The notes below the pieces were generated by a model. The model was not told where the DNA came from. It ran no database searches and was given only the letters and a program-made list of their open reading frames with translations. The translations under genes were made by a program, and so were the position numbers. Of a stretch of 64,000 nt of DNA, positions 31,392 to 45,857 are shown in pieces. Origin of the DNA: JAVJSU01 sp040219275 (GTDB lineage Bacteria > Chloroflexota > Anaerolineae > Aggregatilineales > Phototrophicaceae); the NCBI GenBank assembly GCA_040219275.1, contig JAVJSU010000072.1:1-64000 (forward strand), written 5' to 3'. The stretch's first letter is position 1, and each line of letters begins with the position of its first letter.

Positions 31392-33602
31392 TCAATTATG
31401 ATCACCATCCAGCAGATCAATCAGAGCAGAAAAAGCTTGATGTAAATATTCGCGCCTTCCCCTGTAGTTTTCGGATTCCGCTTGCATAGCATTTCGTACC
31501 GAAGATAAGCTCATATTTGTCTTTAAAATTCTGGGAATAGCGGATTGAACGTTCCCATCATTGATTGATAATAGGATTGCCTGATTCCTCAAGTAATTAC
31601 GTTCTTGTTCACTTTTCCACGCATTTGATTCCGAATAACCTTTCTCAGTGGCAAAGTCGATCATCATATTGCGCGTCAACTCGACCATTACCAAGAGGTC
31701 TTCACGAGTAATCGTGTCCGTTGTTTCGTCTAATGAATATTCATACTCAAATTCCTGACCAAATACTGTGGGAACATCTGCAACAATTTCAGCCTCCTCA
31801 ACTTGTGTCTCAGGAATATCTTGATCGTCAACTTCTCCGTTCTGGATTAAACGGATTACCGAATTGACATATTTGTGCATCCAGGTTCGATCATTCTGGA
31901 GATATTCTTCAAGCTCTTCTATTGGAGCTAACTCAATCAATATCTTTTGAGCCAGCTTACTTACTGATGTATATTCTTTGTCACGAGGCGTGACACTCTG
32001 ATCATGTTTCTTTAATGCTTCGATCAGTTGTGGAACTGCTGTAAGTAATTGAGAGCGTGGCAATGTGTTATTGGTTGTGATAATCCAGATCGCCTCCAGC
32101 ACGGCTATCTGCACACTTGAGAATTCGTGACTTATTGCCTCAATAAGATAAGGTAACGTTTTGTCGCATTGACTGATCAACACATGTTCAGCAGTCCACC
32201 GCGTATCAACATCCATATCACTTAGAACCTCAATTAACTTTTCAATCGGTCTCCGTGACACAGATAATGGAATCTCGAAGAATATCTGCCAAATAGACTT
32301 TAGAGCACGATCTTTCGTATCAATGTCTTCAACATCCAATGCCTCTAGCAAGCCAGACAATGCATGTTCATTCTTGCCCTCAGTTTTCTCAGCTAGAGCA
32401 ATTGCAGAGTGGATTCTTACCTGTGGAATAGAATTGGACTGGGCGAGTTCAAGTGCGGTGATTGAATGGGGGTCTTCGGATTGATATAACGTTTCAACTG
32501 CACTCGTACGTTTGTTAGCTTCTTCGCTAAATAGAGCCGTATAAGCATTCTTGACAGTTTGACTTGCTGAGCTTAGAGATTCAAGTATTTGAGTTTGTTG
32601 GGTCTTGTCATGGTCTAGAGTTATACGGGGGTTTGTTTCAGTATTAAGTCTTGCTTTTATTTGTTCGGTTATCGATCGAATTTGAGCATATAATTCTTCA
32701 TTCCGTTTATCATAAATGCGGTCAAACCACTGTTCTTTTGTTTTCTCAGGAGCAGGCACTTGCTTTTCGTGACGGTCAATGGCGATGACTAATTCTAGAT
32801 AAGCCGACCAAATTTCGTAATTGATGTCTTGTAAATCGTCTTCAAGATATACTTCCGACTCTTGTGCTAGGTCGAGAATCCTCAAGCGTAATTCGTTAAG
32901 AGACTCAACGTGCCGCTTTTCTTTTGTAATTGCGAACTGATCGCGAAACCTGACAAACGTAAGTATGATTTCGCTACGCAAAGAGGACTTCTTCTCATCT
33001 AAACCTGAACGGTTTTGTTGATTTAAAAGCATATCCAGTTTTCGTGCGTATTCGTCGCGATCTTGCACATGTTTTTCCCGTTCGCTTTCAAGAACATTCT
33101 TGATGATGACTTCAATTCTTTCAGGTTGATCCTGCAATATAACGGCTAATTGACTTAGTGCTTCCTGATTACCATCTAATCCCTCTGATACCATGGTTTG
33201 AACAGCCACTATTCCAGTTTCGATATCACCAATGCTTTCCTGGATGCGTTCCTGCTTAGTTTGGCTATCTTGCTTAAGTTCTTCGGTTTGTCTTTGTGTA
33301 ATTTCCTCGGTATTTTCACGATTTCGATCAATTACTCGCGAACCAGTTGCATGAGTGAATTCATTAATGCGTTGTATAGCTCGATCAAGATTCGATGTTA
33401 TAAATTCACGAAATCCATCGCTGTATCGGTAGCCGCCAAATACTGATACAAGCCAGCTCATGAACACAACTATTTCACTGAATTGGGGTAACTGAATTTG
33501 AGGAAAAACAACCCGAATAGCAACGACTATAACCGCTAAGATCGAAGTTAACAGTATCAATGCATTGAACAACTTCTCTTTCCAAGTGATTTTTTTAACC
33601 AT
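31392..33602 (-). CDS. Membrane protein with coiled coil and HEAT-like repeats
   Basis: A 736-residue protein. Two transmembrane segments near residues 12-31 and 43-58 (ALILLTSILAVIVVAIRVV; IVVFMSWLVSVFGGY) anchor the N-terminus. A long Gln/Glu-rich coiled-coil follows (about 95-200, ITQRQTEELKQ, LDMLLNQQNR). From about residue 350 to 590 come HEAT/Armadillo-like units (VKNAYTALFSEEANKRTSAVETL, IPQVRIHSAIALAEKTEG, DTRWTAEHVLISQCDKTLPYLIEAI, VQIAVLEAIWIITTN). The start ATG 33602 lies 3 bp after the methylase stop with a GGAG site inside that gene, so it is the fourth gene of the DISARM-like operon. A membrane scaffold or sensor is a plausible role. I know of no standard DISARM gene like this. 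Confidence 0.7.
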   Translation of the reverse strand: MVKKITWKEKLFNALILLTSILAVIVVAIRVVFPQIQLPQFSEIVVFMSWLVSVFGGYRYSDGFREFITSNLDRAIQRINEFTHATGSRVIDRNRENTEEITQRQTEELKQDSQTKQERIQESIGDIETGIVAVQTMVSEGLDGNQEALSQLAVILQDQPERIEVIIKNVLESEREKHVQDRDEYARKLDMLLNQQNRSGLDEKKSSLRSEIILTFVRFRDQFAITKEKRHVESLNELRLRILDLAQESEVYLEDDLQDINYEIWSAYLELVIAIDRHEKQVPAPEKTKEQWFDRIYDKRNEELYAQIRSITEQIKARLNTETNPRITLDHDKTQQTQILESLSSASQTVKNAYTALFSEEANKRTSAVETLYQSEDPHSITALELAQSNSIPQVRIHSAIALAEKTEGKNEHALSGLLEALDVEDIDTKDRALKSIWQIFFEIPLSVSRRPIEKLIEVLSDMDVDTRWTAEHVLISQCDKTLPYLIEAISHEFSSVQIAVLEAIWIITTNNTLPRSQLLTAVPQLIEALKKHDQSVTPRDKEYTSVSKLAQKILIELAPIEELEEYLQNDRTWMHKYVNSVIRLIQNGEVDDQDIPETQVEEAEIVADVPTVFGQEFEYEYSLDETTDTITREDLLVMVELTRNMMIDFATEKGYSESNAWKSEQERNYLRNQAILLSINDGNVQSAIPRILKTNMSLSSVRNAMQAESENYRGRREYLHQAFSALIDLLDGDHN

Positions 33603-33607
33603 GTTAT

Positions 33608-37600
<3,993 letters not shown>

Positions 37601-37603
37601 ATT

Positions 37604-40453
37604 TTACTTTCCCCCCATTGCAGGCAAGAATACATAAATCCCCAACACATCAGGGGGTAATTGTGCTTCCACTCTGTGCTGTGGACGACGGTCTCCGCGA
37701 CGGTAAGCCGCTTCACGCACACGGATGTGCGCCGCCAGCAAGTCATCACCACGCTGTTGAGCAATTTCGTTCAAGGTCGGTGCGATATGGTCAAAACCAT
37801 CAACGACACGCTGAACAAACTCAGCCGCTTGCTGTGGATGGATGTTCTCATCCGGTTCCGCCAATAACAATGGCTCGGCTTCTTCAGGTGTCAACCACTC
37901 TGCACTCTCAGGTGAGCCTGTGAATGCCAGTGTCAGGCTGTCTTCTGCAAGAAGCTGACGTTCTTCATCAGCCGTTCTGGTGATGATGTGATACCGAAAA
38001 CGCACCAGTAGCAGTGTTGTCCGACGTTTGACCGCGCCTGTACGAATCGCACCTGCCCGTCTTGCCTGTGGCTGATTTTCTTCGAGTTCAACGGCATCGA
38101 GCGCGGTATTCATGACATAGGTTGCCAGCGATTCAACCAGCGGATGCGTGCGCGTGAGATACTGTTGCTGGTCTTTTACAGGGAGTTCAAAACGCGCTGA
38201 AAATTGTGTCTGTCCGATCATGTCGCGCAGACCACGCGGGGTTTCGGTCAGGTCAAAGCCAACTGCCCCATTCTCAGAAACAACGCCTCTGTGCATCCGC
38301 ACCGCATCTTTCATGAATGCCGCCACATCAATGCCGGAACCGACTGCATTGCGTGCCGCTTCTAATTCCGCCGCGACTTCATCGACACGAATCGCCTGTT
38401 GAGCAAACATCGTCCGTGAGCGTTTTTCGCGTTCTGCCGCCGCTTCCCATTGCAGGTCAAGTTCTGCCTGTCGGGGTTTCATGTATTCATCGAAGCCCGG
38501 TAGTGTCGTCTGTGAGAAATTGGCATTCTCGCGCAAAAGCAAGCCCTCGAAGATTGCTTCGACCACATCTTCGCTGTTACCGGGGACTGGCACAGAAATA
38601 CCGAGCGAATTACGAATGGTTTTGTGTTTTCTCAGCAAAACGTCCAGCACAATGCCATCAATCTGATTATCAATGCCGTAGTATGTCACCACTTTGACCT
38701 GTTCATTGGGTTGTCCATAACGGTCAACGCGCCCTTCACGCTGTTCATGACGGGTCGGGTTCCAGGATAAATCATAGTGGATGACAGCATCAAAGCCCTG
38801 TTGCAGGTTGATCCCTTCACTGAGGCAGTCTGTACATACCAGCACGCGCTTTGAAGCTTCTGCAAGTTTCGAGACTCGTTCTTCGCGTTCAGAAGGTGGC
38901 AGTAAACCTGTCACGCCTGCAACTTCAACACCACGGGTGGCGCTCCGCAAAGCCTCAGTCAGATATTCCACCGTTGGAATAAAGCGACAGAACACAATCG
39001 GGTTATAGCCATCCCGCACAAGTTCCTTTACCAGATCAATGAGACCAGATAGTTTGTTATCCGCATCACCCTGTAGTGCCTCTGCCAGACGCGCCATATC
39101 CAGTAAACGTCGCCGATGATTACTGGCATCTCCTGCTAACTCACCAATATCACTACCGGGGATCACATCAATCCCTTCAGCAGTTTCATCATTCATCAAA
39201 TCCAGCACGGTACGTCGTCCAATATCATCGACATCGGCTTCGGTTTCCGCTTCTGTTGTCGCTGCCCGACTACGTAGGGTCGCGGCCGCCGCCGCAGGAC
39301 TGGATGCCAGCGAGCGGAGCAATGCCAGTGCTGACCACCAGCGCACACGCTGACGATAGCCTTCACCAGGCTGTAAGACAGTCTCACGAGCATAATTCAA
39401 AACACGGTCAAACAGACGTTTGTAATCGTCGGACAGCTTATAGGTTTGTTCCGCCGCCTCACGCTCTGGAAACGGCGTGATGGAATCCATATAAGCGCGA
39501 ATATCCCCGCGCCGACGTTGTACAAAATAGCGTGCTAACTCCCGACGAAGCTGTGCATTTTCTGCACCTGTCAAATCATCGGGTAAATCGTCGAATTCAG
39601 GGTTCAACAAAGCCAGCAGAGACCGGAAAGCTTCTTCCTTACCGCTATGGGGTGTCGCCGTCACTAGCACCAGATGGCGTTCTGGCTTTTCTGCCAATTG
39701 CGCCACCAGTTCATAACGCTGATGTTTACCGCCTCGCCGATCTGTCGTGTGCGCTACCGTATGTGCCTCATCAACAATGATGAAATCGGGTGCAGCCCGA
39801 AGAAAATCATCACGTCGCCGCTCTGATTTGATGAAATCGGTAGAAACCACTGTGAAAGGATGGCGATCAAACAGCGACTCCCCCATTCGCAAGCGACGTT
39901 CCAGTCGGGTGGCTGTGCTGGATAAGACAAGTTCCGCCTCAATGTAGAACTTCTCACGCAGTTCGCTATGCCACTGTTCTGCCAACTGTGGTGGACACAA
40001 AATTGCCATGCGGTTAATTTCGCCACGATCCAGCAATTCACGGGCAACCAGGAGTGCTTCAACAGTTTTGCCGATACCCACATCGTCGGCAATCAATAAT
40101 CGCACCGGGTCTTGCTTCAATGCCATCAAGAGCGGCACCAGTTGATAAGGTCTGGGTTCGACATTGATCTTCGCAAATGAGCGGAATGGACCTGCGCTAG
40201 AACGAAATCCAAGCCTGACAGCAGCGCGTAACAAGCGTGCCGAGCGATAATCTCCGATTTGATGCGGATCAGGCAAAGCGAAGGTAGCTGGCTCGACGTG
40301 TTCAAGATGCGTCAGTACCGCTGTCACCTCGTCCTCAGTACCGCCTAATGGACGTACTCTTACTAAGGCATCGGTTGATTCGGGCAGAACCACCCACTCA
40401 CGTCCGCGAACCTTAACCAGTGCACCCACTGTAAACGAAGAATTTGTACTCAC
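37604..40453 (-). CDS. SNF2-family helicase, DrmD-like
   Basis: A 949-residue superfamily 2 ATPase. Start GTG at 40453 overlaps the stop of the upstream gene (GTGA). A SH3-like N-terminus (VGALVKVRGREWVVLPES) is followed by Walker A IADDVGIGKTVEALLVA (about residue 125), IIVDEAHTVAH, LVTATPHSGKEEAF and the C-terminal lobe VLVCTDCLSEGINLQQGFD with SWNPTRHEQREGRVDRYGQ (motif VI). The order of features matches the SNF2/RapA-like helicases annotated as DrmD in class 1 DISARM. It probably translocates on foreign DNA. Middle gene of a three-gene core between the DUF1998 helicase and the methylase. Confidence 0.88.
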   Translation of the reverse strand: MSTNSSFTVGALVKVRGREWVVLPESTDALVRVRPLGGTEDEVTAVLTHLEHVEPATFALPDPHQIGDYRSARLLRAAVRLGFRSSAGPFRSFAKINVEPRPYQLVPLLMALKQDPVRLLIADDVGIGKTVEALLVARELLDRGEINRMAILCPPQLAEQWHSELREKFYIEAELVLSSTATRLERRLRMGESLFDRHPFTVVSTDFIKSERRRDDFLRAAPDFIIVDEAHTVAHTTDRRGGKHQRYELVAQLAEKPERHLVLVTATPHSGKEEAFRSLLALLNPEFDDLPDDLTGAENAQLRRELARYFVQRRRGDIRAYMDSITPFPEREAAEQTYKLSDDYKRLFDRVLNYARETVLQPGEGYRQRVRWWSALALLRSLASSPAAAAATLRSRAATTEAETEADVDDIGRRTVLDLMNDETAEGIDVIPGSDIGELAGDASNHRRRLLDMARLAEALQGDADNKLSGLIDLVKELVRDGYNPIVFCRFIPTVEYLTEALRSATRGVEVAGVTGLLPPSEREERVSKLAEASKRVLVCTDCLSEGINLQQGFDAVIHYDLSWNPTRHEQREGRVDRYGQPNEQVKVVTYYGIDNQIDGIVLDVLLRKHKTIRNSLGISVPVPGNSEDVVEAIFEGLLLRENANFSQTTLPGFDEYMKPRQAELDLQWEAAAEREKRSRTMFAQQAIRVDEVAAELEAARNAVGSGIDVAAFMKDAVRMHRGVVSENGAVGFDLTETPRGLRDMIGQTQFSARFELPVKDQQQYLTRTHPLVESLATYVMNTALDAVELEENQPQARRAGAIRTGAVKRRTTLLLVRFRYHIITRTADEERQLLAEDSLTLAFTGSPESAEWLTPEEAEPLLLAEPDENIHPQQAAEFVQRVVDGFDHIAPTLNEIAQQRGDDLLAAHIRVREAAYRRGDRRPQHRVEAQLPPDVLGIYVFLPAMGGK

Positions 40454-43400
40454 GCTTCACCTCCAAACACGTGCTTGTTTTTCTCAAAAATCACATCCCA
40501 ATCATCCCGATAAGCAAAGCGAATGACCCGATAGCCGTAATCTTCCATACATCCAGTTTGCTGTTGGTCTCGATTCTGTCGATTGGGATAGTCGTGGTGT
40601 GAACCATCCACATAAATTGCCACATACAAGCCACCACTGTTATAGAGGAAATCAGGGCGTGTCTGACAGTCTTCTATGTAAACCTGTGCACTATCTGGTA
40701 ATCGTAAACCTGAGCGAGATAGATGCTGCAACCATTCACGCTCCAAATCTGACTCACACAGGCTCATCAGTTGGGTCAGATAAGCTTGACGGGTTGAACG
40801 GTCAGGACTGACACTCACATTGGCGCGGGTCAAGCCCAGAAGCCATGCTTGAATACGCTTGCGATCCAGAATGGCGTGTTCGCGCTGATTGCCGTAACTC
40901 AATAAACAATCATAACAGGCAGCTTCGCAATCCTCATTTGAACGGGGTGCTCGACCTAAATCCTCGCCTGTGGTCGAATCAAAGTGGCAAATTGCAAGAG
41001 CTTCCTCGGCAACATGACGGAGTGTCTGTGCATCATCCACCAGACGACGTAAGACACCTGCCCCACCTTCAGATGCCTCATAAAAGAGCAGCATTTGACG
41101 ATTGCTACTGTCTGGTAAAGGCTCGGCGGCTAACTCGTTATCCTCAAGCTGGAAAACGGCTTCTATCGCACGCTTCAGTGCCGCTTGCAGGGATGCCATC
41201 TCTTCGAGTTCCATTTCCACGAGAGGCTCAAATAACAGACAGTTGCGACTGTCCTCAACGTAGGGAATAACCCGCCTCGTGCGTTCGGACATTGGATCAT
41301 CGGGATCTTCTTCATTTTGCTCGTTGCGTCCCCAATAACCGCGCTCAATATCCAGTACAAAACCATATTGATGCTTATTCTTGCGTCTTGCCCATCCCAG
41401 ATTAATACGCCATAGCGTTGCAGTCTGAGCATAAGTAAGCCGTGCCACATCCTGCCCATCGACTTGAATCATGACACTACGAACATCCATTGTGCCGTCG
41501 CGTTCACTGAAGCGCACACCCGTGCGAATCTCGTAGCCCAGACGCAGGCGCTCTTCTTCATCGGCGTTGATCCGATCTCGTCGCCGCGTGACCACATTTT
41601 GTAAGCGCAATAAGGGTTGAGAGAACGGCGGATCCAGAGGCATTCCACATCGTTCACATAAATCGAAATTCACATCAGATTTTACTGGATGGACATATCC
41701 ACAGTGACTACATTGTTTAATCTGCGTTGTCAGTGGTCCATCTTCGTCTTCGGTGACAGGCATAATGACCTGATTAATCAGATAGCGTGACCCTTCGTGG
41801 TAGATAATCGCTCGTGGACCAAACTCCGAAATTGCCAGAAAACGGGGACGGGATAAGAAACTATCGCGCTGAGTTGCCCGTCGCGCCGGGATGAACGCAG
41901 ATAAAGGCAGACGCGGGAAACTATAACCGGGCAAAAAACCTTCAGTGGCAAAGTAACGATAACTGTAGAAATCGGATTGCGCGAGGCTACTGACTTCGGT
42001 GAGCAAGTCAATTTGTGACAATGCCTCGCGGCGAAGCCGTTCTGCCTGACGTTTGTCTGCTTGCTGGCGCGTCGGATCACGACGGATATTTTCCTGCACT
42101 TTCACCTGTTTGAGTGCTGACCAATAGAGATCGCGCCAGCGCGTGCAAGTCTGATCGAAGGCATAAGCCACATTTTGGATGGTGAGGTCAAGCAATGCCT
42201 CAGCATCATCCAGGTCAGGGATCGTTCTCAAGATTTGTGCGGCTCGTTGGCGGGCTGTTTGTTGAGCCGTGATTGACTCGATTTGTTGGCGAATCTCTGG
42301 CAGTAATTCCAGTGAAGGTGGATCCCCATTCATATCGAGAATTTCTTTCAGTGTATCGTGGAGATCAACCCCTGTTTCCGCTAACCAGATGGCATGAATA
42401 TGCGCCCGCAGCAAATCTTTGTTACTCAAATCAAGTCGTGGTGGCGCAACAGCGCCTGCAACCATGCGTTCAGGACGTTTGAAAAAGTATTGGTCATGTG
42501 GGCTACCACCGGAACAATAGGTGAAAACCAGTGCTGGTTGTCCGCTACGTCCAGCACGACCGCTACGTTGGGCATAATTGGCAGGTGTCGGTGGCACGTT
42601 ACGCATATTGACGACATTCAGCTCGGCAATATCAACACCCAGCTCCATCGTCGGTGAACAATACAAAATCGGGAGTTCGCCCTTTCTGAACTGCTGTTCC
42701 CTGAGTTCGCGCTCTTCATAGGGAACCTGGGCGGTATGTTCATGTGCTTCTAAACCAACCAATGATCCGGCAACTGACTGATAGAATTCAACGAAGAATT
42801 TGTTCGGGCGACCCCCTTCTTGCGATTCATTCGGAACTCTGATGGGATCATGGAAAGCATGTTCACCTGCTCCTGCAAACCAGCGCATGGCTGACGCTAC
42901 CAGCTGATAACCGGGTACATCATTATCAGATTGTGCTTCACGCACCACTTCGACCAGCCCGGCAACACGCAGCCCTTCTAACAATTGGCGGATGAGTGTC
43001 CCTGTTTCATCCAGTCCGAGTTTGCCATAAGCAACCGCATTATATTCACCCAGTGTCCCCGGACGCCGCAGATAAATACCAAAACCACCTCGCGCCGAAA
43101 CATAGGTGTAATTACCGCGACCATCCTCCCCTGCTGAGGATCGCGGGATCAACACTGAGGCATATTCCATACGCTCATCTTCATCAATTGCCCATGGATC
43201 GATCAAACGCTGACTGCTGAGCTGTTGAATCCGTTCCTGATAACTGCTATCCAGATAATCTACTTTAATAGCAAGTTCGCGTCGCATGTAATCTAACAGG
43301 GTGCGAGCAATCGTCACCCGCGTTTGTGGGGATGCGGTCGCTAAAGCCGGATGGGTTGCCTCCCACACATCTTCGGCTGAACACACCGCATCCAGATCAG

Positions 43401-45609
43401 TATAATCAATTTCAAGCAAACCACATTGTTCAAGGTTAGGTAAGGCAATACGCCAACCCCGTCGCAAATCCCGATAGATACGATAACCGAGAACCTGCCT
43501 CAAAGCTTTCTGTGTGTCCTGAAGTGCCTGAAAGCGAACCGTCGGATCACTCGCATAGAGATATAAGGGTAAATTCAAAGCCTCAAATACTTTTTCAGCA
43601 ATGATTTCATGGGTCAATCCCTCTGTACCTGCATCCTCTACCGCCCGATAGATCGCGCCACGCAATAAGCTCACTTCAATAAAGTCATTGAAGTGCCCCG
43701 CCTGTAAGGAGGCATCTTGCCTGTTATCGGTAAAGCTCAGTAATTTCTGAGCATGTTGAGGCAAATCACTGGTTTTAAGCGAACGAATGGCGGACAAGCT
43801 CAGGAGCGTTGTCGCACTACTACGCCCTTCTGAACTCAGTGTTGCCAGCTTACCGAAGTCACTCTGACGGGCAGCATAGGACACTCCACAGTTCAGGCAG
43901 AACATGAAGGGGGAAGTCATATAAACACAGACTTGCCCTTCCGCATTCTCCTCGCCAGACGGAAAAACATGGACATGGCGTGGTAATTTCTCACGACGAT
44001 GCGAGCGGATCCGCCGCACACCGTTGCGCTCTTCGAGCCAATCATCGGGTAAGTAATCGCCACTGATGAGTTCATCAACATCATCTGGCCACGGTTTATG
44101 CGAACCCATATACAGATAACCGGCTTCACTATCTTCATCGGGTAGCCGATCACTGAAATCGCGGGGCAGAACGCGCCGTCTTTCGCCCTCTTTGTTCGTT
44201 GTAATCCGTACTGTGTAATATTCTTGACCGCACTCACGGCAAAAACACAAAGGGAACAGCACCTTATCGCGATCACCTGGCATATAATGCTGTCCATTCA
44301 GCGTGATATGACGCTCCGGTTCGGACTCTATCGTGGCATAAACCGTATCGCCAGGGCTGATAAATTGGTGCAAGCGGAAGGCAAAGGGCGCATATCCGGT
44401 ATTGGGATCCGGTGAGCAACGATAACCTGCGAGTAACCAATTTTGAATCGCCGAGGCACAGGTCACTTCATCGACATCGGTCAATCGACTTAAATCTTTA
44501 GCTGCTGACTGGATACTACGCGGTTCCTGACGTGCAAGACGACCCTCCTTCTCCTGTAAACCAAAGGTGTCTTCAATCCAGACAGAAAGTGGATGCACGA
44601 TGAAGTCTTCATAGTGTGTTGGCGCGACTAAATCATTGCCCTGTGTAACAAATTGCTGGAGCTTTTGCAGATCAAAACGGGCAGGCGTGGTTCGCCTGAG
44701 TGTTTCACCGATAATATCTTGTGCTTCAAACTGCGACCCAAAGATTTGCGACCCAACTTCGGCTACCTGTGCCTGTTGTTCAGTATATGTTCCTTCACTT
44801 GCTAGCGTTGCCGATGTCCCCACAAATAAAATCTTTTGTTCATTGGTTTCCAGCCGATTCTGTACCCGTCTAACCAGTAAGGCAACATCAGCCCCTTGTC
44901 GTCCACGATAGGTATGCAGTTCGTCTAGAACCAGAAAACGTAAGCCCTTGGCACGCTCAATCAGTTGGCGTTCGCGGGGGCGAGTCATGATGAGTTCCAG
45001 CATGACGTAGTTGGTCAGCAGAATGTCTGGCGGATGGCTCATAATGCGCTGACGATCTGCTTCATTTTCTTGTCCCGTGTATCGGGCAAAGGTCAGGGGC
45101 GCACCATTTTGAGGATAGCCCTCATATAAGAACTTTTCTAACTCCCCTGCCTGACTATTCGCCAGCGCATTCATTGGATACACAATAATTGCCTGGATGC
45201 CCTTACCACTGCCACGGCGTAAGACATGATTCACAATCGGTACAATATATGCGAGGCTTTTGCCGGAACCTGTACCCGTTGTCAGGATGTAGTTGTGTCC
45301 TTGATCGGCAATCTCGATGGCTTCGCGCTGATGACGGTGAAAGCGTAAGACCTGTCCACCCTGATGTTTATTACGAACAAAAATGCGCTCACATTCAGGG
45401 TGTAACAAACCCCTTTGAACTGCCTCACTGACTGTTCCACCGTCTTCAAATCTTGGGTTGAGTTGGATTAATGGATGTGGCCAGAATAAGCCTTCATCCA
45501 GACTATGATGCACTTCCTCATAGACACGTTCATCTCGAATCTGGATAAAGCTACTTGCATAATCCGCATAATCGCGGATCAGCTGCTCTCTTATATGAAA
45601 AACATCCAT
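40450..45609 (-). CDS. DEAD/DEAH helicase-DUF1998-nuclease fusion (DISARM-like)
   Basis: A 1719-residue multidomain protein. Walker A TTGTGSGKS lies at residues 110-118, LVLDELHTYRGRQGAD near 225, and the C-terminal helicase lobe near 990-1030 (YCSPTMELGVDIAEL, NYAQRSGRAGRSGQ). Zinc pairs occur near 460 (FCRECGQEYY), 573 (FCLNCGVSYA) and 1300-1325 (CSHCGY...CERCGM). A DUF1998 region follows (MLLFYEASEGGAGVLRRL; EAACYDCLLSYGNQREH, about 1500-1590). Residues about 1650-1710 end in a PD-(D/E)XK/Vsr-like fold (TRPDFLY, LYVAIYVDGSHHD, YGYRVIRFAYRDDW). In DISARM, helicase (DrmA) and DUF1998 (DrmB) are separate proteins, so this looks like a merged version with its own nuclease. First gene of the operon; AAGGGC precedes ATG 45609. 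Confidence 0.85.
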   Translation of the reverse strand: MDVFHIREQLIRDYADYASSFIQIRDERVYEEVHHSLDEGLFWPHPLIQLNPRFEDGGTVSEAVQRGLLHPECERIFVRNKHQGGQVLRFHRHQREAIEIADQGHNYILTTGTGSGKSLAYIVPIVNHVLRRGSGKGIQAIIVYPMNALANSQAGELEKFLYEGYPQNGAPLTFARYTGQENEADRQRIMSHPPDILLTNYVMLELIMTRPRERQLIERAKGLRFLVLDELHTYRGRQGADVALLVRRVQNRLETNEQKILFVGTSATLASEGTYTEQQAQVAEVGSQIFGSQFEAQDIIGETLRRTTPARFDLQKLQQFVTQGNDLVAPTHYEDFIVHPLSVWIEDTFGLQEKEGRLARQEPRSIQSAAKDLSRLTDVDEVTCASAIQNWLLAGYRCSPDPNTGYAPFAFRLHQFISPGDTVYATIESEPERHITLNGQHYMPGDRDKVLFPLCFCRECGQEYYTVRITTNKEGERRRVLPRDFSDRLPDEDSEAGYLYMGSHKPWPDDVDELISGDYLPDDWLEERNGVRRIRSHRREKLPRHVHVFPSGEENAEGQVCVYMTSPFMFCLNCGVSYAARQSDFGKLATLSSEGRSSATTLLSLSAIRSLKTSDLPQHAQKLLSFTDNRQDASLQAGHFNDFIEVSLLRGAIYRAVEDAGTEGLTHEIIAEKVFEALNLPLYLYASDPTVRFQALQDTQKALRQVLGYRIYRDLRRGWRIALPNLEQCGLLEIDYTDLDAVCSAEDVWEATHPALATASPQTRVTIARTLLDYMRRELAIKVDYLDSSYQERIQQLSSQRLIDPWAIDEDERMEYASVLIPRSSAGEDGRGNYTYVSARGGFGIYLRRPGTLGEYNAVAYGKLGLDETGTLIRQLLEGLRVAGLVEVVREAQSDNDVPGYQLVASAMRWFAGAGEHAFHDPIRVPNESQEGGRPNKFFVEFYQSVAGSLVGLEAHEHTAQVPYEERELREQQFRKGELPILYCSPTMELGVDIAELNVVNMRNVPPTPANYAQRSGRAGRSGQPALVFTYCSGGSPHDQYFFKRPERMVAGAVAPPRLDLSNKDLLRAHIHAIWLAETGVDLHDTLKEILDMNGDPPSLELLPEIRQQIESITAQQTARQRAAQILRTIPDLDDAEALLDLTIQNVAYAFDQTCTRWRDLYWSALKQVKVQENIRRDPTRQQADKRQAERLRREALSQIDLLTEVSSLAQSDFYSYRYFATEGFLPGYSFPRLPLSAFIPARRATQRDSFLSRPRFLAISEFGPRAIIYHEGSRYLINQVIMPVTEDEDGPLTTQIKQCSHCGYVHPVKSDVNFDLCERCGMPLDPPFSQPLLRLQNVVTRRRDRINADEEERLRLGYEIRTGVRFSERDGTMDVRSVMIQVDGQDVARLTYAQTATLWRINLGWARRKNKHQYGFVLDIERGYWGRNEQNEEDPDDPMSERTRRVIPYVEDSRNCLLFEPLVEMELEEMASLQAALKRAIEAVFQLEDNELAAEPLPDSSNRQMLLFYEASEGGAGVLRRLVDDAQTLRHVAEEALAICHFDSTTGEDLGRAPRSNEDCEAACYDCLLSYGNQREHAILDRKRIQAWLLGLTRANVSVSPDRSTRQAYLTQLMSLCESDLEREWLQHLSRSGLRLPDSAQVYIEDCQTRPDFLYNSGGLYVAIYVDGSHHDYPNRQNRDQQQTGCMEDYGYRVIRFAYRDDWDVIFEKNKHVFGGEA

Positions 45610-45857
45610 TCCTTAGCCCTTTGTGCTGTAACAGTCTCTACCATGAGATATATTTCGAAAATAACAATATGATTGTTAATGATGCCGTTGTTACACGTTT
45701 TGTATTAATTATTGCTTAGTTCCAGTATTGTGCCATAGCTCAACTCACATACCTATTATGATCCGTAATTTTACTGATTAAATCCTGAAATTTTACAGCC
45801 TCCCCCACCCACTGACCTTGCATACTAGAGATACCGATTATTCTAGGTGGAGTAGGT
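45610..45857. promoter_or_regulatory. Divergent intergenic region between defence and conjugation operons
   Basis: 248 bp, AT-rich, with the minus-strand defence operon leaving to the left and the plus-strand mobilisation genes to the right. Towards the + strand, TTGCAT and TATTCT spaced 15 bp apart (about 45817-45843) are a possible promoter, and GGTGGAG precedes ATG 45858. The adjacent ribbon-helix-helix protein may bind here. An origin of transfer could also lie in this region, since a relaxase gene follows, but no nick consensus was recognised. Confidence 0.4.
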
